NCBI GenBank assembly: GCA_964619885.1
Contig: CAZUGA010000055.1
Location: 1-25,772, forward strand
Direction: 5' to 3'
DNA from: CAZUGA01 sp964619885
Lineage (GTDB): Bacteria; Pseudomonadota; Gammaproteobacteria; Methylococcales; UBA1147
Length of the DNA stretch: 25,772 bases
This document shows, in pieces, positions 1 through 7,635 of the stretch. A model generated the notes under the pieces. That model was not told where the DNA came from and did no database searches. It saw only the letters and a program-made list of their open reading frames with translations. The stretch's first letter is position 1; each line of letters begins with the position of its first letter. Both the position numbers and the translations under genes were made by a program.

Positions 1-1667
1 AATGTTAATCCGGTGTCCAGATATGATTCTCCGCGCAGCGGCTTCGTCCAACAATATACATTAGCACCAAGAGCTTTAAGCTGATTTTGCATGGCTTGCC
101 TAGAGAGTAGATTCTGGTGAATCAGTACGACAGACATATCCAATAAATTTTTTTGCTGATGGTGGCTGAGTTCAATTGGCAGAACGATCCAAAATGTTGA
201 TCCCCGTTGAGGGCGGCTGAATACACCAATATAGCCTTGCATACGTTCAACGATGTTTTTCGAAATTGTCAGACCGAGGCCGGTACCCTCATAGTGCTCC
301 ACTGCAAAATCACTCAGTTGCAAAAACGGAGAGAACATGTCTTTTTGATCACTTTCGGCGATGCCTCTACCCGTATCGGATACTGATAACAGCATGAAAT
401 TTGCGCCATGAATGTCCAGGTGTTTGGCTCTTAATACGATTCGGCCTTGTTTGGTAAATTTGAGCGCATTGCCAACTAAATTAGTAATAACTTGTTGTAA
501 TCGTATAGGATCCCCTTTGATCAAGTACGGAAAGTCTGGATCCATGCAAAGGACGATTTCGATATTTAATCCTTGTGGGCAAAGTAGAGAAACTGCGTCT
601 TCTAGGTATGAGCGAAGGTCAAATTCAATTATATTTAGCGCGAATTTGCCAGATTCTAGCTTGGATAGATCAAGAATATCATTGATTATTATCAGTAAAT
701 TCTGAGCGGAAGAATCGATCAGTTGTAGTTTATCCAATTGCTCCGCGGTCAATTCACTTTTGGAAAGTAATTCGGTAAAACCCATGATACCGTTCATTGG
801 TGTTCGAATTTCGTGGCTTACATGTGCAAGAAACTGAGACTTGACCTTGTTCTGCGTATCAGACTGGCGTCGCGCTTGCTTCAGTTTTACGTTTTGTTCC
901 TCAAGTGAGCGCAAAGTTTTTTGCAAACGAATCGTCGCAAGATAGATCTTTCGCTCCATTTGAGCTTGATTTTTCCCTAAGGCATCGGCAAGTGCGTTAA
1001 AACCAGTATGCAAGTCTTCTAATTCGCAAACACCCTTATAGCTTGAACGTATTTCTAGATCGCCTTTGGTCAGCTGTTTTAAGGTTTTTGTTAATTCGAG
1101 TATCGGCAGACTAATTTTTCTACCAATTCGATTTGCAGCAATAAATATAATTATCAATCCTAGAGCTAGAGCGATAAAACTATTCTTAATTAATGTGGTT
1201 TTTCGTGAGTATATTTGGTCTCTGGACAGAAAAAGTTCAATGTACCCCAACGATTTTTCGGCTGCGCTTTCGGGTGAATAAGTATTTATTTCGGGCGCTA
1301 ATATTTGTCTGGTAAGCCTAAGCGCTTTTTCCTCCTGATGGTGTATTGCATGAGGTGTGGACTGCGGTTTAGTTGCGGTCGCCAATAAATCTCCGAATCG
1401 ATTGTAGATCTTGGCCTTTAAGACATCTTTTTCGTCAACTGCGGCGGTTACCAATAGGCGAAGTTTTTGTTTATTGCGTGTAGCAATCGCATCAGTTGAT
1501 GAAATGGCGATCTGTTTAGAAATCAAATTCGCGCGATCGAGCGGATTGTTGTTTAACTCGCTAACCTGTTGTTGAATAAAATAAAAGACCAGACATACGA
1601 GCGAGAATGCTGCCGGAGCAAATCCCAGGATGAACAAATAAAATTTTATACCTGGGGTAAATTTCAT
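1..1667 (-). CDS. barA: BarA/GacS-type hybrid sensor histidine kinase (partial, C-terminus beyond window)
   Basis: An inner-membrane hybrid kinase that would feed a phosphorelay to a UvrY/GacA-type regulator. The frame is open from ATG 1667 to the window edge (555 codons); family members are about 900 residues, so the receiver and HPt domains probably lie outside. Seen in order: TM1 near residues 8-30, a periplasmic stretch, TM2 near 163-185, a HAMP-like linker, the DHp H-box SHEIRTPMNGIMGF with His285, then DILDLSKLESGKF, the ATPase N-box NLVGNALKF, the G1 box VSDTGRGIA and the G2 box GTGLGLTISK. After these comes a degenerate receiver start (VVLIHQNLLSRQAM) with no acidic pocket, as in the GacS/BarA pseudoreceiver. 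The start is the only ATG after an in-frame stop; no clear ribosome site precedes it. BarA/GacS is the best family match, but orthology is inferred from domain order and the H-box only. Confidence 0.85.
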   Translation of the reverse strand, partial: MKFTPGIKFYLFILGFAPAAFSLVCLVFYFIQQQVSELNNNPLDRANLISKQIAISSTDAIATRNKQKLRLLVTAAVDEKDVLKAKIYNRFGDLLATATKPQSTPHAIHHQEEKALRLTRQILAPEINTYSPESAAEKSLGYIELFLSRDQIYSRKTTLIKNSFIALALGLIIIFIAANRIGRKISLPILELTKTLKQLTKGDLEIRSSYKGVCELEDLHTGFNALADALGKNQAQMERKIYLATIRLQKTLRSLEEQNVKLKQARRQSDTQNKVKSQFLAHVSHEIRTPMNGIMGFTELLSKSELTAEQLDKLQLIDSSAQNLLIIINDILDLSKLESGKFALNIIEFDLRSYLEDAVSLLCPQGLNIEIVLCMDPDFPYLIKGDPIRLQQVITNLVGNALKFTKQGRIVLRAKHLDIHGANFMLLSVSDTGRGIAESDQKDMFSPFLQLSDFAVEHYEGTGLGLTISKNIVERMQGYIGVFSRPQRGSTFWIVLPIELSHHQQKNLLDMSVVLIHQNLLSRQAMQNQLKALGANVYCWTKPLRGESYLDTGLT

Positions 1668-1911
1668 TCTGAGAATCAGCAGATCAAAAATTGCCGTTAA
1701 AACTTTGACATAGCTAAGTTCGCCTTGGGAGATTGGGGCTGTTTTGACATAGAGTGCCTAGGATCAATCAAGGATAGAATCGCGAAGCGCCTCGATGACT
1801 GAAACGCTACGATCTGTTCAGCTTTTTAGTCAGTCAATGGGTAATCATAATTCAATTCGTGAGGCTCGCGTTCTAAATGAGCCATAAATTGTCAATGCTA
1901 AAACTATTTGT

Positions 1912-2577
1912 TTACCAGGACGAAGGAAACTTCTTGTTAATGAAAAGAGATTTACCATCGATCGTAATATATCCGCCCTTGATAAGTTCTTTAAAAATCT
2001 TGCTAACCATTTCACGGGATGCGCCGATCATATTGGCTAGATCCTGTTGGGTTGGTTTGTCGTTAATTACGCGTGTCCCGTCTTTTTCTTCGGCCATATT
2101 CTGCAATTCGATGATTAATCTGCCGTAGACATCGGATAGCGCCAAGCTGCGAACTTTATCGGTTAAGGTTCTAACTTTATTGGAAAGACCTTTGATGAGA
2201 CTAAAGGGAGCGTCGGGGTTTTTGGATAGCCAAGCTTTGAATTCAACTTTGGAGATTAACCCGCAAGTTGATTTTTCCGCGGTGATAACTGAAGCAGACC
2301 GTGGCTCATCATCTAGCAATGCTAATTCTCCGAAATATTTGCCGCTGCTGTCCAAACTTAGGGTAAGCTCTTTTCCGAATTCATCGCTTACATAGACTCT
2401 GACTTTCCCTGAAAGAATAATGTGGAATGACCCTGTTTCATCCCCTTCATTAATGATGATTGCGTTTTTAGGGAAAGTTTTAATTGTTGCGTGAGAGGCC
2501 AACGATTCCAATGCTTGATCGCTTAGATGGGAAAAAATAGTAATTTGTCTCAATGCTTGAGAAACGGTTTGTTGCAT
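1912..2577 (-). CDS. CRP/FNR-family cyclic-nucleotide-binding transcriptional regulator
   Basis: A 221-residue cytoplasmic DNA-binding regulator of normal family length. Residues about 15-130 form a cNMP-binding beta-roll; the phosphate-binding cassette FGELALLDDEPRSASV keeps the Glu and Arg that hold the cyclic nucleotide in CRP. A long dimer helix follows, then a winged helix-turn-helix near 170-210 (TQQDLANMIGASREMVSKIF). The recognition helix keeps Arg-Glu, and the later CRP Arg is Lys, so TGTGA-like half-sites are plausible targets. There are no N-terminal cysteines to suggest an FNR iron-sulfur cluster. A GGAG ribosome site lies just upstream of the ATG. It sits upstream of the BarA-like kinase on the same strand and divergent from fliL. 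A CRP-like palindrome lies about 105 bases upstream. The effector and regulon are unknown. Confidence 0.9.
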   Translation of the reverse strand: MQQTVSQALRQITIFSHLSDQALESLASHATIKTFPKNAIIINEGDETGSFHIILSGKVRVYVSDEFGKELTLSLDSSGKYFGELALLDDEPRSASVITAEKSTCGLISKVEFKAWLSKNPDAPFSLIKGLSNKVRTLTDKVRSLALSDVYGRLIIELQNMAEEKDGTRVINDKPTQQDLANMIGASREMVSKIFKELIKGGYITIDGKSLFINKKFPSSW

Positions 2578-2680
2578 CGGTGCTCTCCGGTAACTGGTCC
2601 CTGCGGATTATCAATTCCGCTTACGCTGTGTCATGCATGCCTAATTCCGCATTAGACGACAATTATGCCTGATATATAAA

Positions 2681-2699
2681 AATGTGAATAGTTCACATT
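2681..2699. promoter_or_regulatory. Perfect palindrome with CRP-like half-sites, candidate operator
   Basis: The sequence AATGTGAATAGTTCACATT has 8-base arms that are exact inverted repeats around TAG. The inner half-sites TGTGA and TCACA match the CRP half-site but are 5 bases apart instead of the usual 6. The string AATAGTTCACA recurs at 2710-2720, 23 bases downstream, as a single extra half-site. On the minus strand the palindrome overlaps where the -35 would lie for a weak -10 candidate CATAAT (2662-2667), so autoregulation of the CRP-like gene is a reasonable inference. Binding by that protein is not shown. Confidence 0.5.
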
Positions 2700-2824
2700 G
2701 ATAAAAAGCAATAGTTCACAGACTTTGGGTCCCTATTCAATTAAGTTACCAGGTCTAAGGAACAGAAAATTGCGATTTTTGGCAGGAAGCTATTCGATGA
2801 CTAAAATAATGACTATATCCGCCT

Positions 2825-2998
2825 ATGCAAGACCTTTGGCCGTGGGTAACAATTATAGGTGTAATATCGGTAGTTTACGGGTTCGCGTTGTTGTTTTTGT
2901 GTAGATACGGACTCAAAAGACCACTTGCTACGCTTTATATTTGTTCCGGTGCTTCCTTATCATTGATTCTGCTTAGTCTTTACTCCTCCTTGTCTTAA
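2825..2998 (+). CDS. Possible small two-helix membrane protein (57 aa)
   Basis: The ATG frame is open for 57 codons directly after an in-frame stop. The predicted peptide has two hydrophobic segments (about residues 8-26, VTIIGVISVVYGFALLFL; and 35-53, ATLYICSGASLSLILLSL) joined by a short basic turn CRYGLKRP, followed by a Ser-rich tail. That pattern looks like a helical hairpin membrane protein rather than random sequence. Against it: no ribosome binding site is visible and I recognise no family. It lies 256 bases upstream of fliL, before the sigma-54 promoter, so it would need its own promoter. Treat as a candidate only. Confidence 0.35.
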   Translation: MQDLWPWVTIIGVISVVYGFALLFLCRYGLKRPLATLYICSGASLSLILLSLYSSLS

Positions 2999-3204
2999 CA
3001 CGACTCATTTACGGTTACACTTCTAGTCCACCGACCAAATCTGCGATTTAGCGGGTTGTCTTTCTGTACCCATCAAAAAATAAAGATTTATTCAATGTGG
3101 CGGAATATTGACGCCTAACTTCGTGAATCTGGAGTCTAGAGACGGGTTTCTGCCTTATATAAGCCAGGGGGACGTAAGAGTTTGAAAATCAATGCTAATA
3201 AATA

Positions 3205-3221
3205 TTGGCAGATTATTTGCA
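3205..3221 (+). promoter_or_regulatory. Sigma-54 (RpoN) promoter upstream of fliL
   Basis: TTGGCAGATTATTTGCA carries the invariant -24 GG and -12 GC with exactly 10 bases between them, and good flanks (TTGGCA and TTTGCA). Transcription would start near 3232, leaving a leader of about 23 bases before the fliL ATG. RpoN control with a FleQ/FlrC-type activator is known for fliL operons in Pseudomonas and Vibrio. The activator gene is not in this window. Confidence 0.8.
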
Positions 3222-3254
3222 ATCTGGTGGGGACAAACCAACGGAGAATGCTAA

Positions 3255-3767
3255 ATGGCGGAAAATGAAATAGATTTAGGTGAAGAAAAAAAGTCTTCGA
3301 AAAAACTTGTTTTTATAGTCGGTGGTGTACTGAGTTTGTTGTTAGTAATTGGCGCGACCTTATATTTTGCTGGTTTTTTTGCCAATGCTGACGATTCAGA
3401 ATCAGAAGAGCAAGAAGTCGCGGAAACCAGTGAGGAAGTCACAGAAAGTCTTGCCATTTACCATCCGTTGGAGCCGGACTTTATTATCAATTTTCCAAAA
3501 GGTCAAAGCGCCAAGTTATTTCAGGTCGGTATTACGGTGCTGGCTAAATCCGAAATTGCTGTAGAGGCGCTCAAACAGCATTCGCCAATGATTCGTAATA
3601 ATCTATTAATGCTGTTGAATGGCCAGAAACCCGAGGCATTGCGTAAGCGAGAAGGAAAAGAAGCTTTGCAGGCGAGTGTACTTGAAGAAATTCAAAAGGT
3701 CGTTGACAAGCAAGCGGACGGCAAAGAGATTGAAGAAGTTTTCTTTACCGGCTTTGTGATGCAATAG
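3255..3767 (+). CDS. fliL: Flagellar basal body-associated protein FliL
   Basis: A single-pass inner-membrane protein that sits by the stators and supports torque generation. It has 170 residues, usual for the family. A short charged N-terminus ends in Lys residues, followed by one membrane helix (about 17-42), an acidic linker rich in Glu/Ser (about 44-67), then the periplasmic FliL domain with PDFIINFPKG and the conserved C-terminal end EVFFTGFVMQ. GGAG at 3243-3246 places the ATG. First gene after the sigma-54 promoter; the fliM ATG follows the stop by two bases. Confidence 0.95.
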   Translation: MAENEIDLGEEKKSSKKLVFIVGGVLSLLLVIGATLYFAGFFANADDSESEEQEVAETSEEVTESLAIYHPLEPDFIINFPKGQSAKLFQVGITVLAKSEIAVEALKQHSPMIRNNLLMLLNGQKPEALRKREGKEALQASVLEEIQKVVDKQADGKEIEEVFFTGFVMQ

Positions 3768-3769
3768 AA

Positions 3770-4780
3770 ATGGCTGCTAGTGATTTATTATCCCAGGACG
3801 AAATCGATGCCCTGTTGCATGGTGTAGATGATGGTGCAATTGATACCGTTGTTGGAAACGAAACACCGGACGACGGCAAAGCCCGGCCTTACGATTTTAC
3901 CAGCCAAGATCGTATCGTACGCGGCCGAATGCCGACTCTGGAGATGATTAATGAACGTTTCGTGAGATATTTCAGAATTAGTTTATTCAATTTTCTGCGC
4001 CGGTCTGCTGAAATTGCAATGTCCGGGGTTCAAGTCCTAAAATTCTCCGAGTATATTCATAGTCTTTATGTGCCGACTAACCTGAACCTGATTCGGTTCA
4101 AGCCGTTACGTGGACGGGCTCTGTTCGTGATGGACCCTAATTTGGTATTCACGACGGTAGATAACTTTTTTGGTGGTAGTGGGAAGTATCACAATAAAAT
4201 TGAAGGTCGCGAATTCACGCCCACCGAAATGCGCGTCATACGCTTGCTGTTGGATTTGATATTCAAAGATTTGAAAGAGGCCTGGCAACCGGTATTGGAC
4301 GTTGAATTCGATTACCTTAATTCTGAGGTCAATCCACAGTTTGCGAATATTGTAAGTCCCACCGAAGTAGTCGTGGTTTCGACCATCCACATCGAATTAG
4401 ATGGTGGTGGCGGAGACATCCATATCACCATGCCTTATTCGATGATCGAACCCATTCGAGAATTATTGGATGCCGGTATGCAGAGCGACAGAGGCGATAA
4501 GGATGATCGTTGGCAGAATGCAATGCGCTCGGAAATTCTGACAGCGGAAGTGGAAATCAATAGTCTATTGAGTGAAAAATCTGTCACGGTTGAGGACATA
4601 GTTAACTTCAAAACTGGCGACGTGATTCCTATCGAAATGCCCGAAACGATCAATTTGATGGCTGAGGAGATTCCTGTTTTTACCGGAAAGCTCGGCGTCT
4701 CTGACGGTAACTACGCAATTCAAATTATCGATAGGTTAAATAATACAACTGGCGGCCAATCGAATGTGGCTGTGGGATAA
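3770..4780 (+). CDS. fliM: Flagellar motor switch protein FliM
   Basis: The C-ring protein that binds phospho-CheY and sets rotation direction. It has 336 residues, normal length. The N-terminal CheY-binding peptide is intact (LLSQDEIDALLHG, about residues 6-18). It is followed by a short linker, the CheC-like middle domain (about 45-240, with YDFTSQDRIVRGRMPTLEMI and PLRGRALFVMDP), and a C-terminal SpoA/FliN-like domain (about 255-330). No separate ribosome site is visible; only two bases separate it from the fliL stop, so coupled translation is likely. Confidence 0.97.
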   Translation: MAASDLLSQDEIDALLHGVDDGAIDTVVGNETPDDGKARPYDFTSQDRIVRGRMPTLEMINERFVRYFRISLFNFLRRSAEIAMSGVQVLKFSEYIHSLYVPTNLNLIRFKPLRGRALFVMDPNLVFTTVDNFFGGSGKYHNKIEGREFTPTEMRVIRLLLDLIFKDLKEAWQPVLDVEFDYLNSEVNPQFANIVSPTEVVVVSTIHIELDGGGGDIHITMPYSMIEPIRELLDAGMQSDRGDKDDRWQNAMRSEILTAEVEINSLLSEKSVTVEDIVNFKTGDVIPIEMPETINLMAEEIPVFTGKLGVSDGNYAIQIIDRLNNTTGGQSNVAVG

Positions 4781-4806
4781 ACCATTCAATCCAAACAGGG
4801 GGAATA

Positions 4807-5295
4807 ATGAGCGAAGACGAAGCTGCCGAAAATCTTGATGTGGAAATTGATCCAGCCGATGAATTGGAGGCCGGTGGTTTGTCGGATTCGGCAAGCGATG
4901 ACGATTGGGGGGCTGCACTAGAGGAGCAAAATCAATCTGAGGGTCTCGTAGAAATTCAAGATGACGAGCTTTCTCCCGCGGAATTTCAAGATTTAACAGA
5001 TGGGGCTGCTGGCAATGGGGCGTCTTCGCTAGATGATGTAAATCTAGATGTAATTCTGGACGTCCCGGTGACTATTTCAATGGAGATCGGCCGTACCCGA
5101 ATCAATATTCGAAATCTATTGCAATTGAATCAAGGATCGGTGGTGGAACTGGATCGGCTTGCTGGAGAACCGATGGATGTATTGGTCAATGGAACGCTAA
5201 TCGCACACGGAGAGGTCGTGGTGGTAAATGATAAATTTGGGATTCGATTGACGGATGTAATCAGCCCAGCCGAGCGCGTCAAAAAACTAAAATGA
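4807..5295 (+). CDS. fliN: Flagellar motor switch protein FliN
   Basis: A C-ring component that pairs with FliM. The conserved SpoA domain is at about residues 78-160 (LDVPVTISMEIGRTRINI, then GTLIAHGEVVVVNDKFGIR and the end RVKKL). The first 75 or so residues are a very acidic, low-complexity extension, making the protein 162 residues against about 137 in E. coli; Pseudomonas FliN is also extended. GGGGGA stands just upstream of the ATG. The stop overlaps the fliO start as ATGA. Confidence 0.96.
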   Translation: MSEDEAAENLDVEIDPADELEAGGLSDSASDDDWGAALEEQNQSEGLVEIQDDELSPAEFQDLTDGAAGNGASSLDDVNLDVILDVPVTISMEIGRTRINIRNLLQLNQGSVVELDRLAGEPMDVLVNGTLIAHGEVVVVNDKFGIRLTDVISPAERVKKLK

Positions 5296-5729
5296 GACGC
5301 AGTATTTTTCCAGTAGTTATTTATGCTTTATCGATTGACTTTGCTCACGCGGTGGATAAATCGGAGCAACTCATGATGAATCCGCGGAATTTGTCATCCG
5401 TCGACATATTACAATGGGCTTCCGGTCTGAGTATTGTCCTGGTGTTGATTTTCGTGTGCGCGTGGCTTTTACGCCGATTGGGGCAAATTTCCAACGTTGG
5501 CGGTTCCAAGCTCAGGGTGCTGGGCGGGGTTTCCGTAGGTGCGCGTGAACGCGTCGTTTTGGTTCAGGTCGGTAACAATCAATTGGTACTGGGGGTTGCG
5601 CCGGGCCGTGTGCAAACTTTACACGTCGTTGATCAGGCAGATCTGTCCACTGATATCGAATTAGAATCTGAAAATCAAGAACAACCGTCTTTTTCCCAGC
5701 GTTTCCAGCAGGTATTGGGACGTGGCTAA
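5292..5729 (+). CDS. fliO: Flagellar export accessory protein FliO
   Basis: A small inner-membrane protein that helps assemble FliP in the export gate. It has 145 residues: a hydrophobic N-terminus (IFPVVIYALSIDFAHA, possible signal), a membrane helix near 38-60 (LSIVLVLIFVCAWLLRRLG), and a cytoplasmic FliO domain with the typical run GGVSVGARERVVLVQVG and QLVLGVAPGRVQTLH. It overlaps fliN by 4 bases and fliP by 8, both marks of tight coupling. Confidence 0.93.
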   Translation: MRRSIFPVVIYALSIDFAHAVDKSEQLMMNPRNLSSVDILQWASGLSIVLVLIFVCAWLLRRLGQISNVGGSKLRVLGGVSVGARERVVLVQVGNNQLVLGVAPGRVQTLHVVDQADLSTDIELESENQEQPSFSQRFQQVLGRG

Positions 5730-6489
5730 AACAAGGGGATCAAGTCCCTCTCTGAGTGTGTTGGGGCTTTTATTATTGGGGCTATTGCTATCCTTTGATA
5801 GTGCAGCCGGGCCCGGAATAGAAGCATTGACGGTTTCTAGCGATGATCAAGGAGGTCAAACCTACAGCGTAACGATACAGGTTTTGGCGCTGATGACGGT
5901 GCTAACCCTGTTGCCGGCGATGTTGTTTACTATGACTGCATTTACCCGGGTCATGATTGTGCTGGCGCTTCTACGACAAGCCTTGGGTACCGCGCAAACA
6001 CCCAGTAACCAGATTCTTCTGGGGCTTTCACTTTTTTTGTCTATATTCATTATGCTTCCGGTTTTTGATCGGGTTAACGTGGAAGCGTTGCAACCGTATT
6101 TGGACGAGCAGATTGAGGCCAAAGAAGCGTTGGAAAAAGCCTCTATACCGTTCCGCCGGTTTATGCTGAAACAAACACGCGAAAGTGATCTTGAACTATT
6201 TGTGCGCATTTCCGGTCGGCCCGATTTGCAATCCCCTGAAGAGGTCCCATTCTCACTGTTGCTCCCCGCTTTCGTGACCAGTGAACTCAAAACCGCGTTT
6301 CAAATTGGATTTCTCATTTTTTTACCATTCTTGGTGATAGATCTCGTGGTTGCAAGCGTGTTGATGTCGATGGGGATGATGATGCTTTCACCGCTGATTA
6401 TTTCTTTGCCGTTCAAGCTAATGCTGTTTGTACTGGCAGACGGCTGGTCACTTATTATCGAAATGTTAGCCGCGAGCTTTTATGTCTGA
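5722..6489 (+). CDS. fliP: Flagellar type III export gate protein FliP
   Basis: A core subunit of the FliPQR export gate. It has 255 residues with a cleavable-type signal (about 1-29, leucine-rich, ending SAAG) and four membrane segments. Family signatures are clear: MLFTMTAFTRVMIVLALLRQ, TPSNQILLGLSLFLSIFIM and, near the end, LMSMGMMMLSPLIISLPFK. The start is GTG 5722, inside the end of fliO; no ATG nearby gives a full signal peptide. Confidence 0.96.
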   Translation: MAKTRGSSPSLSVLGLLLLGLLLSFDSAAGPGIEALTVSSDDQGGQTYSVTIQVLALMTVLTLLPAMLFTMTAFTRVMIVLALLRQALGTAQTPSNQILLGLSLFLSIFIMLPVFDRVNVEALQPYLDEQIEAKEALEKASIPFRRFMLKQTRESDLELFVRISGRPDLQSPEEVPFSLLLPAFVTSELKTAFQIGFLIFLPFLVIDLVVASVLMSMGMMMLSPLIISLPFKLMLFVLADGWSLIIEMLAASFYV

Positions 6490-6546
6490 TCATCGGGATA
6501 GATCTGTCAATAACAGCACCCATGATCATAAAAATTGGAGAATAAA

Positions 6547-6816
6547 ATGACACCCGATTCGGTCATGATGATAGGGCAGGAAGCGATGTTGGTTGCGGTA
6601 AAGCTGACTGCGCCGATTCTCCTGTCATCTCTTGTTGTAGGATTGATAATAGCGATGTTTCAGGCGGCCACCCAAATCAATGAAATGACGCTGACCTTTG
6701 TACCTAAGTTAGTTACCATCGGTGCGGTCTTGGTTATCGGGGGCCCGTGGATGATTACAGTTTTGGTCGATTATATACAGGGTCTGGTTCGAAACATTCC
6801 AAGTCTTATAGGTTGA
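6547..6816 (+). CDS. fliQ: Flagellar type III export gate protein FliQ
   Basis: The small export-gate subunit, 89 residues and two membrane helices (about 17-37 and 54-76), the standard size. Conserved QEAMLVAVKLTAPILL and AATQINEMTLTFVPK are seen. I chose ATG 6547 because GGAG (6537-6540) is spaced correctly for it; a TTG four codons upstream would overlap that ribosome site. It follows fliP by 57 bases. Confidence 0.96.
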   Translation: MTPDSVMMIGQEAMLVAVKLTAPILLSSLVVGLIIAMFQAATQINEMTLTFVPKLVTIGAVLVIGGPWMITVLVDYIQGLVRNIPSLIG

Positions 6817-6852
6817 AGGGCCCCTCCCGATTGTTCTGAATAATGTTTGTGC

Positions 6853-7626
6853 ATGAGCTTCACTGAACAACAGGTTGCGGCGACGGTTGCGCTATTCATG
6901 TGGCCATTACTACGAATCGGCGCGATGTTCGTGGCTGTTCCGGTATTCAGCGGGCGATCAATTCCTGCTCGAATTCGCGTTGTACTCGCTGTTGGAATTA
7001 CCATCGTTGTTATGCCTTTACTGCCTCAGTTACCCCGCTTCGATATATTTAGTTATCAAGGACTCATGATTGCGATCCATCAGGTGTTTATTGGACTGTT
7101 GACGGGCTTTTTTCTACAGTTGGTATTTGCTGCGGTGGTTTATGGTGGGCAGGGTGTTGCCTACAGTATGGGGTTGGGTTTTGCGTCTATGGTCGATCCG
7201 CAAACCGGAATCCAGGTTCCGGTAGTCGCGCAATTCTATTTGATGCTGACTACGTTAGTGTTTCTAGGTATGAACGGGCATTTGCTATTGATAGAGATGC
7301 TAGTGGACAGCTTTAAAACCATTCCCATTGCACTGGATGGAATTTCGCAGGCTGGACTTTGGACGTTGATTGCCTGGGGTAGTCGGATTTTTAGCGGCGG
7401 CGTGTTAATGGCGTTACCGATAATTTTTGCATTGTTGCTGGTAAATTTGGGTTTTGGTGTTGCGACACGCGCGGCGCCGCAACTCAACGTATTTGCTATC
7501 GGATTCGTCGTAACGATATTGCTCGGCTTGTGGTTTATGTGGCTGACATTACCCAGTGTTTTTGGTTCGTTTACGCGATTGCTGGACGAGTCATACGTAG
7601 CGCTAGGTCGGATTCTACACCTGTAA
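6853..7626 (+). CDS. fliR: Flagellar type III export gate protein FliR
   Basis: An integral membrane export-gate subunit with 257 residues and about six hydrophobic segments. Recognised by FMWPLLRIGAMFVAVPVF near the start, the RIRVVLA segment, the GFASMVDPQTG loop, and the C-terminal FAIGFVVTILLGLWFMWLTLP. ATG 6853 is preferred over TTG 6847, two codons earlier; the ribosome site is weak in either case. Confidence 0.95.
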   Translation: MSFTEQQVAATVALFMWPLLRIGAMFVAVPVFSGRSIPARIRVVLAVGITIVVMPLLPQLPRFDIFSYQGLMIAIHQVFIGLLTGFFLQLVFAAVVYGGQGVAYSMGLGFASMVDPQTGIQVPVVAQFYLMLTTLVFLGMNGHLLLIEMLVDSFKTIPIALDGISQAGLWTLIAWGSRIFSGGVLMALPIIFALLLVNLGFGVATRAAPQLNVFAIGFVVTILLGLWFMWLTLPSVFGSFTRLLDESYVALGRILHL

Positions 7627-7635
7627 GGGAAAAGT

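Larger units (their letters stand above)
2578..3254. other. Intergenic region between the CRP-like gene and fliL
   Basis: A 677-base gap between two diverging transcription units. It holds the 19-base palindrome at 2681-2699, a possible small membrane-protein ORF at 2825-2998, and a sigma-54 promoter at 3205-3221, all listed separately. Near the CRP-like gene the octamer AATTCCGC occurs twice (2613-2620 and 2643-2650). Nothing else recognisable was seen between 2999 and 3204, and no obvious hairpin plus T-tract terminator is present. Confidence 0.6.

Noticed and set aside
2698..2904. 68-codon plus-strand frame in the gap before fliL
   Set aside because: Composition is not protein-like, no ribosome site, and it overlaps the better small membrane-protein frame.
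5862..6290. 142-codon minus-strand frame opposite fliP, and similar long antisense frames opposite flhA, cheA and cheB
   Set aside because: They are shadows of strongly recognised genes on the plus strand, with Ser/Arg/Thr-rich low-sense translations.
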